Notes: generated by a model from the letters alone, not told the origin. Counted from the stretch's first letter, positions 33,361 to 43,773 are shown. The stretch is 64,000 nt of DNA from Anisodus tanguticus (GCA_034509755.1 CM067541.1:22370001-22434000), one strand, 5' to 3'. Numbers and translations: made by a program.

Positions 33361-34053
33361 CTTCCCGGAGATCTAGTATTCTGCCTGTCTAGGGGAATGG
33401 ACTTAAAACCCAAACAATACGAACCTTTGCGGTGGTAACCCAACCATACTGATTGGAGATCCCAAGAATTTGGTTCAATGGGAAAACTAAGCTGCAAAAG
33501 GTTCAGTTGAGCGCTTCGGTGGAAGAAAGAAGCACTTCGGATGATGATTTTTGTACGGAAACATGAATCCAAAGTTGTTCCCGCGATAGACATTAAAGTG
33601 CTACCTGCATGGTGGGTACAGGTTAAGCTTCCAAACCTTTAGCGATCCTCAAATGGTTGAGGTTAAGGTTAGGGAAACTTTTAATGATTCCTAACACTTG
33701 AGAAGTGGGGTATAGCAGGATACCTTGTAGGAGATCACCTATTTAAGTGCGAGGATGGCCGCCTCAAATGAACGCACTTAAGAATCCAAGTGTGTCTACG
33801 GCCACAACGGACAGAAACGTAGGAAGGAAAATGAATAAGAAGAGTTATTGTGTTGATATCGTTGTCTTGGCCTACACTAAACACTGACGGTTCAAGACAT
33901 CACGTTCACCGCACAGTAAGTAAGTCCGATGGTATTCAACTAGGGAAGGTTCAAAGCGAAAGCTACCCCTCCTGATGCAATATCTTTTCGCTGAAAGATT
34001 GCTAAAATGTAGGCACCTTGTGTGCGCCACAATCTCTCTTTCATAGAGGGGAT
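33361..34053 (+). other. 3' non-coding interior and polypurine tract of D
   Basis: No coding block. Matches 27963-28666 of interior copy 1 and, at its end, 25505-25710 of E. The polypurine tract ATAGAGGGGA at 34043-34052 precedes LTR3. Confidence 0.75.
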
Positions 34054-35563
34054 TGTTGGAAATTAGCCTTTGGCGGGGAGATGGGTCCACCCATCTTTGA
34101 TAAATTAAACACTAGTGTTCCGCATGTTGGAGGCCTTGTCTCTTTGCACATGCATGATCTACAAAGTGAGTAGATGACCGTAGGGCCAAGAATCGTCTAA
34201 TTTCATTGAGAAATGAAAGAGATATTGGTCCACGAAGTAAGGTGTTTGAGGCATGAAAATGTGGTTTGGGACAAATCTACCACACCAGTGGGAATAGGAA
34301 GAATTGCTCTCTATATATGTCTCAAATTGGTAAAGGGTTTGGGACCCCAAGGGGTATCCCATGTGTTTAAAGGAGGGAAGACCTAGATGTGCTTGGGTTC
34401 ATGGCTAAGCCCACACGCGCGCCGCCGCCGCCCGCCCGTCCCGTCCGGTCCGGTCTCGGGCTCGGGCTCGGGTCAGAGGTCGTGGGCTGTGGGGACTTTC
34501 TGATATTATCTTTTTGGACCAGAGAACTCTGCCAAATGTATAGTTTGATCCTTGAAGTTTTATATGTACATTTTGGACCTGAATTCTTTCATATGTACAG
34601 TTTGGTCCCTGAAGTTTCAATATTTACAGTTTGGTCCTCAGAGTTTTTGCAAAGTTGGTTCTGCCTCCGTTGGAACTATTTTTTGAGGCACTAATCAGCC
34701 ATTACCGGGCTGATTAACTCCTCTATTAACGGCCCATTACTTGGGCAGTTGGGCAGCCTCTTTCAATGGCCATTAACAGCCATTACTTGGCTGTTTTAAT
34801 GCTCTCTCTTGATGGCCATTACGGCCTTGTTTGTGGCTGTTGGGCAGCCCCTCTTCCATGCTATATATTGAGCCTTCTTTGGCTCAATTCAGTGACGGAA
34901 AAACACTGCATAACAGACTGAAAACAGACTGGAAAAACTGCACGAAAGGCAGTCAGAAACAGTCACGAAAATAGCCCAAACAGACCACAAAACAATGACC
35001 AAAACTGTGTTGAAAAATAATGAGCAAACACTCACATATACACAAGATATACACTACAGAGACACACTATATACACAGAGACAAAAGAGAAGAGTAAAGA
35101 GAAACTCTTCCTTCATATTCCATATCTTCAGCAAGTCGAGTCATATTTGTTTTCTTCCCCAGGCTCAACCTATTGTCTTTGTAGCGTTGAGATTAAAGTG
35201 TTGTTTTATCTTGAGAGACTATTGCCCGCTCACGTAAAAGCATATATACGGGGCAATCTTGTCTTAAGTACAGAAGGCAATTCCTCGACTCAACACACAA
35301 CGTTGTAACCATCCAGATTTAGTTGTTTCTTGATTTCAGGATATTACGATTCAAGACACAACAAGCTTGCGGCAGTTCTCAACATTGGCCTTGCAAGGTT
35401 ATCAAGATTCAAGACACAACAAGTTTGCGGCAGTTTTGAAGATTGGCCTATTTGTTCAACAAGATTCAATTTCTGAAGATTGAATATTTATTCATCCTTT
35501 CGAATACTTGTAATAGTTATTTACTTCCCGTACTGCTTTATAAAGTACAATAGAGTACCAATA
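34054..35563 (+). repeat. LTR3 of D (1510 bp)
   Basis: TGTTGG...CCAATA; the final CA is mutated to TA. It is followed by TCTTT, the partner of 27274-27278. Nearly identical to LTR2 by eye, plus about 12 bp near 34985. Confidence 0.9.
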
Positions 35564-35568
35564 TCTTT

Positions 35569-35787
35569 TTCATGTATTATATATATTTACTTTAAAAAAA
35601 ATTCTTCATCGATCTTTCTTCACTAGAATTGCTCTTTAATAGTACTGCACACTTAAAGCACTCCATATGCTTGGAGATTTTATATCCTTTTTCCCTTTGA
35701 GAATTGATCCCCCTTTATTACCCTCATTAAGTTGGGAAAACATTTGCTGGAGCCGCAAACTGCATCTGCATCATTTTATTTCTTGAA
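35569..35787. other. AT-rich spacer between D and the solo LTR
   Basis: No gene recognised. Contains TATTATATATATTTACTTTAA and an A-run. It continues the pre-insertion sequence of 27273. Confidence 0.6.
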
Positions 35788-35792
35788 GTTTG

Positions 35793-37027
35793 TGTTGGAA
35801 ATTTGTCTTTGGCGGGGAGGTGCATCCACCCATATTTAATGAATTAAACACTAGTGTTCCGCATGTTGGAGGCTTTGTCTCTTCTCACATGCATAATCTA
35901 CTAAGTGAGTAGATGACCGTAGGGCCAAGAATCGTCAAATTTCGTTGAGAAATGAAAGAGATATTGGTCCACAAAGTAAGGTGTTTGAGGCATAGAAATA
36001 TGGTGTGGGATAAATCTACCACATCGGTGGGAAAAGGAAGAATTGTTCTCTTTATAAGTCTCTAAAGTGGTTAAGGGTTTGGGACCCCAAGGGGTATCCC
36101 ATGTGTTTAAAGGAGGGAGGACCTATATGTACTTGGGTTCAAAGCTAAGCCCACGCGCACGCCGCCGCCCGTCCGTCCAGGCTGTGGGTTGTGGGGACTT
36201 TCTGCTATTATCTTTTTGGACCCCAAATTGCTTAATATTTACAGTTTGGTCCCTAGAGTTTCTGGAAAGTTGATTTTGGGAATAACAGAAGGCAAAAACT
36301 TTATGCCTACCATTTGGGCTGTTTTTTGGAGCATTAACCAGTCATTACTTGGTTGTTAACTCCTCCATAAACAGCCCTCCTTCAATAACCATAATCAGTC
36401 TCCCTAATGGCCATTAACTGCCCTCTCTAATGGTCATTAACAGCCCTCACTAATGGCTATTAACAACCTTGTTTGTGGCAGTTGAGAAGTCCCTCCTCCA
36501 TGCTATATATTGAGTTGTTTGGCTCAATTGTGCAACACACGAAAACTACACAAAACAGTGACGAAATACAGTGGCACATACAGTCACGAAACACAGTGAG
36601 GAAAGACACACTATATACACAGAGACAAAACAGAAGAGAAAGTCAGTCAAAAAAACATTGGACGAAAACCAAGAAACTCTTCCTTCCTTTTCCATTTCTT
36701 AACAAGTCGATTCGTATTTGTTTTCTTCGTCAGACTCAACCTATTTGCTTTGTAGTGTTGAGATTAAAGTGTTGTTTTATCTTGGGAGACTATTGCCCAT
36801 TAACGTAAAAGTATATATATGGGACAATCTTGTCTTAAGGACAGAGTGCAATCACTCGACTCAGCACACAGTTGTAACCATCCAGATTTAGTGTTTCTTG
36901 ATTTCAGGTTATCAAGATTCAAGACTCAACAACTTTACAGCAGTTCTGAAGATTGGCTATTTGTTTATCCTTTCGAACACTTGTAATATTTATTTACTTT
37001 CCGTACTGCTTTACAATAGACCCAACA
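35793..37027 (+). repeat. Solo LTR of a D-related Copia family (1235 bp)
   Basis: TGTTGG...CCAACA, flanked by GTTTG at 35788-35792 and 37028-37032. It shares the LTR blocks of D throughout (GGAGGTGC, TTTGGACC, CTATATATTGAG, ATTGCCC, TTTACTTTCCGTACTG) but is shorter and more diverged. The intact duplication shows LTR-LTR recombination removed the interior. Confidence 0.92.
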
Positions 37028-37032
37028 GTTTG

Positions 37033-37505
37033 TTTCCTCTAAGTGATGGTTAGGAATATTCATTTTAAATTTATTTGTCTTCACCTTACTTTATATTGAA
37101 AGAATTCTTCCTCCTTGAGAAGGTAGCCTTTCTATCATTTAGTGGATAACTCCTTACATCATTCCGCTTAAGGTGGCGCCCCTTAGTCTCATAAGCTTAT
37201 GCTTATCCTTTTACTTTCTCAAATAATAAAGCCTTGACCTTTGTATTCATTCGCCAGTCCCAATTTCTTACTTGAGACATTCTGATGTGATTACAAATCT
37301 ATTAAAGCTCAATTAGAAGGTAAGCAGAGAGGAATTTCTTTGAATACTTTCAGTATTACTGTGTTGTAGGCATTCGTGCTGTTCTTTATTGACAATGTGT
37401 CTTAAATTGCATCATAAACTCTTTCTCCTGCGTTTCTATTAAGTCGCCCAATTACAAACACAGTGATTTGCATAGAGTGCCACCATTGTCACCTCTTTCA
37501 ACAAT
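37033..37505. other. Spacer without recognisable features
   Basis: Mixed-composition sequence. No open frame of note, no repeat recognised. Continues the pre-insertion sequence to the left of the solo LTR. Confidence 0.5.
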
Positions 37506-37513
37506 ATACAATG

Positions 37514-37764
37514 GCCATAATACATAAACAAACCCTAAAAAATGTCTCAACTGGCAAGTAGGCACCTCAACTTGTCTCCACTTTGTTCCCAACTTACAAA
37601 ATGATTATCTACACACCTCCAAAATATATGGGTCACTTCAGCATTTATATTTACGTGTTCAACTTTATACAAGTTGATTGCTTACTTATGCACACCCAAA
37701 GTTGGAGGGCGAGCGTACTTGCCGGTTGATGCCAAGTTTGAGGGCTTGTTTATTAATTATGCCA
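37514..37764. mobile_element. hAT-like MITE (251 bp) with 8-bp target duplication
   Basis: Both ends carry an imperfect inverted repeat of 50-60 bp. The left reads GCCATAATACATAAACAAAC; the right, reverse-complemented, reads TGGCATAATTAATAAACAAG. Further in, both share CAACTGGCAAGTA-like and CCTCAACTT-like stretches. ATACAATG flanks it at 37506-37513 and 37765-37772. An 8-bp duplication suggests hAT, but the end sequence could also suit a Mutator-type MITE. No transposase. Confidence 0.75.
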
Positions 37765-37772
37765 ATACAATG

Positions 37773-38473
37773 TCATTAAGTCTTTGCTCTTAATGGATAA
37801 AAGAAAAGCAATAATCACACATTAAGAAGTAAAATAGTGGTTAATTTCACATTCCACTAACATAGAAATCAAAAATATTACCTTATATACACATTCAGAA
37901 AGCACCATGCAACAAAGGATGTCCGGCAAGTCAGACACAGATTCAGCCTTAACAGCGTGACAGAGATCATGAAGTTGCTTCTTCCTGCATTAATTTCCTC
38001 TGCTCTCTGGCATCCGCCCAAAGGTTGGCCACGATTTTTGCCCTCTAATCCATGATTCTACTCTCCCTTGTAAAGACTCCATTCAAACACTAACCCTACA
38101 TAATTACACTAATAAATATTGGAGTAACAAAATAAGGCAAGTTCTCTGACGATAGTTCTACGCTAATTACGCTTGAATTTGGTAAAGAAAGTCCATATTC
38201 CCTTTAGTTTCATTCCAAACTAGTGTACTTATGGATGAAGCTCTATTAAAAATAAATATAAAAATCATAGATTTAATGGAACAAAAATGAAAATTACAAA
38301 AAAAAAGTCACGTACTAAAATAAAGGTACAAACATTAATCCCTACCAAGGAAATCAAATTTGTACAATATAAACCGAGCGAATGCAGCTTGTTGGTACGT
38401 GGCTCACATGAGTACTTTTAGTGCGGAACATAATTTTATATATAAAAAAGTTCACTAAAATTGTAATAAATAG
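37773..38473. other. AT-rich spacer without recognisable features
   Basis: A/T-rich, with short A-runs (38297-38306) and no supported gene or repeat. Confidence 0.5.
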
Positions 38474-38475
38474 TA

Positions 38476-38689
38476 TTCTCTCCGTTTCAATTTAAGTGTC
38501 TTACTTTCCTTTTTAGTTTGTCCAAAAAGTGTCTCTTTTTATATTTAGTAAGTTTGGGCAAGTTTAAGACCACAAGATTTAAAACATCCAACACATCTTT
38601 AATTAAACATCATTAGATTCAAAAATTTCATTTATTATTTAAACTCCGTGCCTAATCAAACTAAGACACTTAAATTGGGACGGAGGAAG
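38476..38689. mobile_element. Stowaway MITE (Tc1/Mariner derived, 214 bp)
   Basis: Left end TTCTCTCCGTTTCAATTTAA and right end, reverse-complemented, CTTCCTCCGTCCCAATTTAA, the standard CTCCGTCCC-type Stowaway inverted repeat. TA flanks it at 38474-38475 and 38690-38691. No coding capacity, so it would have been mobilised by a Mariner transposase in trans. Confidence 0.92.
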
Positions 38690-38699
38690 TAGATATGAA

Positions 38700-38876
38700 T
38701 AAAGGAATATGTTCATTGATTTTATTAATTTATGATTTACAATATATAGTGTTACAGAAAATATTTACCTTGCTACAAACTAGGTAACTAATCAACCTAA
38801 TTACAAAAGGAATATAATTATACCTAAAATAGGAGATATACAATTAATGTAAAAATATTCGGTAAATATTCTATTA
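38700..38876 (-). repeat. 3' LTR of F
   Basis: 177 bp. Differs from the other LTR at about ten positions by eye. The pol stop codon TAA is made by the first three bases of this LTR. Confidence 0.9.
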
Positions 38877-39186
38877 CACACCCGCAGTCGAAGCGGGAGG
38901 TTCACGAACACTAAGACTGGCTCGAAAATCATCAAACAATATGCGTAGAAGTCCTTTGGTGAATATGTCGGCAATCTGATATTTGAAAGGAACATGAAGG
39001 ACACGAACTTGACCACGAGCCATTTTTTCGCGAGCAAAATGAATGTCCATTTCAATGTGTTTGATGCGCTGATATTGGACGGGATTGCCGGAAAGATATA
39101 TCGCACTAACATTGTCGTAGTAGACTAGTGTGGCCTTTTTAATCGGGCAGTGAAGCTCCAGTAGAAGGTTACGGATCCAACAGGAC
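38874..39186 (-). pseudogene. RNase H C-terminal part of F
   Basis: Frame 39112-38874 and a few codons upstream. Starts within the domain at NVVSESCWIRNLLLELH, then VYYDNVSAIYLSGNP, KHIEMDIHFAREK and IADIFTKGLL, which hold the last Asp blocks. The N-terminal half with the first acidic residues is absent because of a deletion that joins this to RT. The chain ends STAGV with TAA at the LTR border. Confidence 0.85.
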
Positions 39187-39900
39187 TCAGAGACGACGTT
39201 GGTGAGTGACAGAGATGCCTAAGAAATAACTCAGGGGCCCCAGATCCTTCATAACAAACTCAGAGGTTAGGAGTGACATAATGGACCGACGGAAGGCATC
39301 AGATGATGTGGTGAGGATGATGTCATCAACATATAATAAGATGTAAGTCATGCCTAGACCCTTGTTGTAAATGAACAGGGAATGATCAGATTTGTTGTGT
39401 GAAAACCGGATAGAAGAGACATAATCGGCAACCTGCTGGAACCATGCTTGAGGAGCATGTTTCAATCTGTAGAGCGATTTTCGTAACGGATGATTATGAT
39501 CCCTGAAACCCATAGGCTGATGTATATATACCGTTTTATGAAGATCCCCATGTAAGAAGCCATTCTTGACATCAAGCTGATGAATAAGCCAAGACTTGGA
39601 AAGGGTAATGTAGAGGACGGTCTGGATGGTTGCGGGCTTTACAACCGGGCTGAACATTTCATCACAGTTCAGTCCCACCTGTTGAGACCTGCCATCACCT
39701 ACAAGATGGGCCTTGTATCAGATTTCTTTTTGTGTCTAGAAATCCACATAGAATGAATAATGTCAGTATCAGGTGGACGGGGTACTACGTCCCACATCTT
39801 ATTATCAATAAGAGTATTATATTCGTCAATCATTGCAGCTTTCTAATTAGGGCCAGCTAAGGCATCTTTCGGATTACAAGGAATTGGGGAAGGGACAACT
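39187..39900 (-). pseudogene. Reverse transcriptase of F
   Basis: The frame 39678-39187 carries FSPVVKPATIQTVL, HQLDVKNGFLHGDL (first catalytic Asp), YRLKHAPQAWFQ, and YVDD at 39333-39322. LGPLSYFLGISV closes the palm. Upstream to about 39900 the opening block AMIDEYNTLIDNKMWDVVPR is readable in another frame. The region after FLGISVT (thumb and connection, roughly 250 residues in the family) is deleted. Palm residues look intact. Confidence 0.9.
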
Positions 39901-41165
39901 GAAATGGATAGGTTGAACAACTGTTTGGGTTTGGAAATGTCGTGCATGGCACGGGTTTCCATCATTCGTGAGTGTGCCTCGGGACGTTGGACGGGAGGAG
40001 TGGGGTTCTACGGGACTGCCGGGAAGAGGAGGAAGGACAGGGGTGGCGGGTTCAGCTGGCTGAGACTTAGTTTGCCGAGGGGTGGCCGCGGAACCACCCT
40101 AAGATGGGCTGGTCTGAGCCATCATCGGCGGAATCGGGTCTGAGCCATCATAGTGACTAGGATGTCGGATTATGTAAATGATGAATTAGAAGGGGGTTCA
40201 AGCCATCATTTAGGAAGTCGTAGGAATGTCGAGGTGGCGAGTTTAGTGAGGCAAAAGGAAATTGAGACTCATCAAATTGGACATGGAGAGAAATGATTAT
40301 TTTATGACTTGAGAAGTCAAAGCAAGAATAACCATGATGATTGGGGTAGCTCAGAAACACACACGGAGAAGACCGGGGTTGGAGTTTGTGAGTGGTCGAA
40401 TGGAGGGGATAACAAAGACATCCGAAAACACGCAAGTGTTGATAGGATGGGTTCCTACGAAATAGAACTTGAGTTGGTGACCGTTGAGCTAGAGACTTGT
40501 TTGGGATTATGTTTAGGAGGTAGGTGGCCATGGAGAGTGCGTAATGCCAGAATTGAGGGTGAATTGAGGCGTGGGCAAGTAGAGCATGAATTAAGTTGTT
40601 AATGATGCAGATTTTCCGTTCGGCTTTACCATTTTGGGAGGAGGTGTGAGGGCGGGAAAAAAGAAAGGTAAGACCGTGTTTGGTGCAAAACTGTTTAAGT
40701 TGGTTGTTATCGAATTCTCTGTCATTGTCACATTGAAAACATTTAGTGCTCTTTTCAAATTGAGTTTTTACGAAAGCACTAAATGATGAAAAAATGGGGT
40801 AGACCTGGGATTTAGTACCAATTGGAAAAGTCTATAGAAAGTTGGAATAATCATCCAAAAACAACACATAATATTGATATGAGAGAAGTCCACAAATCAC
40901 TATGTATTATGTCAAAAGGCATTAAAGTACAATTTGTGGATGCATAAAATGGTAATTTAACATATTTCCCAAAAACACAAGATTCACATATAGGAGTCTT
41001 AGAGATACGGTTGCATTGAATTAAATTATTGTTTCTAAGAAAGCGTAAAATAGAGTCTCCCAGATGTCCTAATCTAGAATGTCATAAGGAAGTCGACATA
41101 GCAGCAAAAGTTGATGGAACTGAGGCTATTTTGTTGACGGTGTTGGAAAATAGTAGAGATCTCTG
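39901..41165 (-). pseudogene. Integrase of F
   Basis: Minus strand from 41165. A zinc-binding block WHSRLGHLGD...CESCVFGK lies near 41100-41000. The core opens FDIIHSDLWTSPI with the first Asp (about 40880-40830), then degrades through stops. The C-terminal part at 40531-40157 is open: ATYLLNIIPNKSL, SPTQVLFRRNPSY, HLRVFGCLCYP and CVFLSYPNHHGY. A long proline-rich linker to RT follows. The second Asp and Glu segment is missing or unreadable. Confidence 0.82.
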
Positions 41166-41515
41166 GTGCTGTCACATCTCATTATTCGCCTCCCTGTCGT
41201 AAAATCCTTCACAGAAAAACCAAAAGGATCAAAGTCAATGGAAACATTATTATCAGTTGTGAAACGTCGCACATAGATTAGATTCTTAATGAGTTCGGGG
41301 TGTGGAGGACATTTTTAAAAATCAGTGATGGATGTGGTGGGGATAGGGATGAATGAAAAAAACCACAAATAGGGATACCTTGTCCATTACCAACAATAAT
41401 ATTCTGATTTAAATTACTCAAATTGAAAAAAGACGAGAGAGTACCTTATAATGCCATCATGTGAGAGGTGGCGCTTGTGTCCATATACTAATTTTCATCC
41501 GGAGCGTTGAGTGAC
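41166..41515 (-). pseudogene. Protease and pre-integrase region of F
   Basis: MDTSATSHM near 41490-41460 is the Copia protease active site (usually DTGATSHM, so Gly is Ser) with a TAG just before it. NIIVGNGQGIPI follows. The pre-integrase stretch includes VRRFTTDNNVSIDFDPFGFS and then RCDSTRDLY near 41180. Frame breaks are present. Confidence 0.8.
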
Positions 41516-42560
41516 ATCGTGTTCATAGTTGTCTCAGTGTCAGTCGGTGCATATGTGAAGGACGGAGAGATTTGTGTTGTGTAAGCATGTTGTGGGCGTG
41601 CGCCGAGTATGTCAGGTTGGGCCTAACGGGTCAGAGGTGGAGTCCACGAGGATGTCAGATACGGGAAAGAGGGAGAGGCCCAAGTAGGTGGGGATTATGT
41701 GGCCCACGGGGGGTAGGTTGCCCACAGCGGAGGCTGCTGCCACTGTCGCGAACGCTGCTGGTTGTTCCCTGCCGGCAGGGACTTCCCCTTGCTAATACCG
41801 TTGCTGCCGGAATACCATCCGCCGCAGCCTCTATCGGACTATCGCCCTTTGCGGTTGTTGCGGGTTGATGCAGACTAATTCAGGTCCTCGGGTCGGTGGT
41901 GATGGCCTCCAGAATATGAGGCCCTCCTGTCGGCGGAGCCCGATGGTCGTGGTGAGGGAGATGTCTACAATGCTGGCCTGAATGGTGTTGCGCTTGATTT
42001 TTTGAGTTTCCTCAAGAATTAGCCTCGAAAAACCTCATAAAATGGTGGTAACAGCGTGCATTGCTGAAGAATGGTAGCAACGCCGTCATAGGATTCGTTC
42101 AAGCCAACAATAAATTACATGACCAATCGCTAATTAGTGACTGGTGCACCAATGTTGGAGAGTTGGTCAGCGAGCATCTTGAGTTCTTGACAATATGCAA
42201 ACGCGTTAGGGAAATCGTCCTGATGAACGTCCTTGAACTGATTTTTAAGGTATAAAGCACGTTGACTTTTGTTGTCGTGAAAAATACTCTCCAAAGGCTC
42301 CCACATTTGGCGGGCAGTGGCATATGTCTCAATTATTGTGTGCAACAGATTATTAGATATCGTGTCATATATCCATTTGAGGACAACTGTATCCAAATGA
42401 GACCAAAGTTCATCATTGGAAACCGAGGGTAGGTCGACGGCCTTCGATTTAGGGGGGTGATATGGTCGATAACTTTGTAGACACGACAATGGATTTTGAA
42501 AAGCTCCGCCCACGAGGAGTATTGACCCGTTTCCATCTCAAGAGTGACTGTATGAAAATT
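41516..42560 (-). pseudogene. gag: gag of F (Copia gag, UBN2 type)
   Basis: The frame 42513-42130 shows WSHLDTVVLKWIYDTISNNL, ATARQMWEPLESIFHDNKSQ and LKMLADQLSNIGAPV, the standard Copia capsid blocks. The N-terminal piece (SSWAELFKIHCRVYKVIDHI) is in another frame at 42536-42400, so one frameshift divides them. Downstream to 41516 a GC-rich, Gly/Arg-rich nucleocapsid tail is too broken to show a clean zinc knuckle. Confidence 0.84.
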
Positions 42561-42678
42561 TTAATGTTATTGACTGCATGTGCAGGATGAGGCTGGCCGA
42601 AAACAAGTTTTTCGTTGGTGGGGGTTGCCGATAGGGGGGTTGGGGGTCGGCGGCTATGAAGTGTTTTTTTAGGGTTTT

Positions 42679-42692
42679 GGCTACTGATACCA
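42679..42692 (-). other. Primer binding site of F (tRNA-iMet)
   Basis: Minus strand TGGTATCAGTAGCC directly follows the LTR end TTTA at 42693, matching the initiator-Met primer site with one inserted T. Confidence 0.85.
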
Positions 42693-42869
42693 TAAATGAA
42701 TATGTTCCTTGATTTTATTAATTTATGATTTACAATATATAGTGTTACAAAAAATATTTAGCTTGTTACAAATTAGGTAACTAATCAACCTAATTACAAA
42801 AGGAATATAATTCTACATAAAATAGGAGATATACAATTAATGTAAGAATATTCGATAAATATTCTATTA
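42693..42869 (-). repeat. 5' LTR of F
   Basis: 177 bp, same ends as the partner LTR, with ATGAA outside at 42870-42874. TATA-like ACTATATATTG on the minus strand near 42735-42745 may serve the promoter. Confidence 0.9.
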
Positions 42870-42874
42870 ATGAA

Positions 42875-43462
42875 CTCATAACTTGAAAAAAACGAAGGGT
42901 TCAATACCAAGTACTTCAAAGGTTGATCCCATAAAGTTTAAATCTTGAATCTGCCTCTAAATATATATGCGAAAAATAAAACTGTCATACTAATAAGCAT
43001 AAAATATATAGTTTTACTAAAAAGTAAGGAAGAAATATGGAGAAAATATGAAAAGCAAAAGGGAATAAGAATATAATCTGTGTCGTAGCCTCGAACCTCT
43101 TTCTTAGAGTATCGACTTGATACACAAACAAAGAAAATCAAAATTCCCAAAGAAATACAACCCAAAAAGCACAAAGTGAAGAAATCTAAGAAAAGTAATT
43201 GGAATTACATGCCAATTAACAAAATGAAAAGAAAAAAATAAAGGCACATTATAAAAATAGTCATACTCTCACTAATGACTAAAAGCATGTCAAAGTTTCT
43301 TAACAATTGCTAGTGTTATTTAATTACACAACATCAAATAAAACTTCAAGGGGGGAAATCCGTGAGCGCATGGATGTTAGTCGTGTGCCTCTCTGAGCAC
43401 ATGGACTTGAAACGAAAAATAAGGAAAATCAAAATCACAAACAACTATAGCCCCATGAGCTT
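42875..43462. other. AT-rich spacer with a diverged internal repeat
   Basis: No gene recognised. A phrase of about 90 bp (GACTTGATAC...GAAAATCAAAATTC...AAAGTGAAGAAA) near 43110-43200 recurs in drifted form at 43399-43475, now split by the SINE and continued at 43587. Confidence 0.55.
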
Positions 43463-43475
43463 AAAGTAGAGAAGG

Positions 43476-43573
43476 GGTTGCTTATATGGTAAACGCCCTC
43501 CACTTTCAATCCAAAGGTTGCGAGTTCGAGTCACCAAGGGAGCAAAGGAGAGCTCTTGGGAGAGGGGTTAAAA
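43476..43573 (+). mobile_element. tRNA-derived SINE (98 bp) with 13-bp target duplication
   Basis: Short retroposon with pol III promoter-like boxes: A-box-like TTATATGGTAAACGCC near 43482 and B-box-like GGTTGCGAGTTCGAGTC near 43518. It ends GGGGTTAAAAAA. AAAGTAGAGAAGG flanks it at 43463-43475 and 43574-43586, so the insertion is clear. The body resembles Solanaceae SINEs as I remember them; the family is not assigned. Confidence 0.85.
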
Positions 43574-43586
43574 AAAGTAGAGAAGG

Positions 43587-43773
43587 AAAATCACTTTTCG
43601 TTTAACATCTTAAGGCAAAATATTAAAGGTGTTATGAAATTATATAATTGCAAATAAATAAGAGAATCAAACTAATAACTTTGTAGAGAGGAGGGAGAGA
43701 TTGTATTATCACTTGTTGTTGGTGTTTCAAATAAGAAGGCAAACCTCTCTATTTATAGAAGAAGTTTGTCTTC
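43587..43773. other. Spacer with a TATA-like box facing away from G
   Basis: No gene recognised. On the minus strand TATAAATA (43757-43750) sits in CTATAAATAGAG, the form of a plant core promoter, but nothing coding follows downstream. G is inserted 21 bp upstream of it. Confidence 0.45.

Larger units (their letters stand above)
27279..35563 (+). mobile_element. Element D: three-LTR Copia retrotransposon with one target duplication
   Basis: Layout is LTR1 (27279-27762, shortened), interior copy 1 (27763-28666, 3' end only), LTR2 (28667-30164), interior copy 2 (30165-34053) and LTR3 (34054-35563). TCTTT flanks the whole at 27274-27278 and 35564-35568. Integrase before RT and the RT/RNase H blocks place it in Ty1/Copia. 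The interior is riddled with lesions and has no recognisable gag, yet the two full LTRs are almost identical by eye. Confidence 0.9.
38700..42869 (-). mobile_element. Element F: compact Ty1/Copia with 177-bp LTRs and TA...TA ends
   Basis: Two LTRs of 177 bp each (38700-38876, 42693-42869), flanked by ATGAA at 38695-38699 and 42870-42874. On the minus strand the order is primer site, gag, protease, integrase, RT, RNase H, as in Copia. The LTR reads TAATAG...TTTA, so it begins TA and ends TA and not TG/CA. A large deletion between RT and RNase H, plus stops and frameshifts, makes it inactive. It landed 9 bp from the end of the Stowaway element. Confidence 0.92.

Noticed and set aside
39904..41868. 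Plus-strand open frames of 79-98 codons (39904, 40309, 41572)
   Set aside because: They are antisense to the integrase, linker and gag tail of element F. The GC-rich character comes from the minus-strand coding sequence.
43476..43573. Possible tRNA gene
   Set aside because: A- and B-box-like sequences are present, but no cloverleaf can be drawn and the body is flanked by a 13-bp duplication with an A-tail, which is a SINE.
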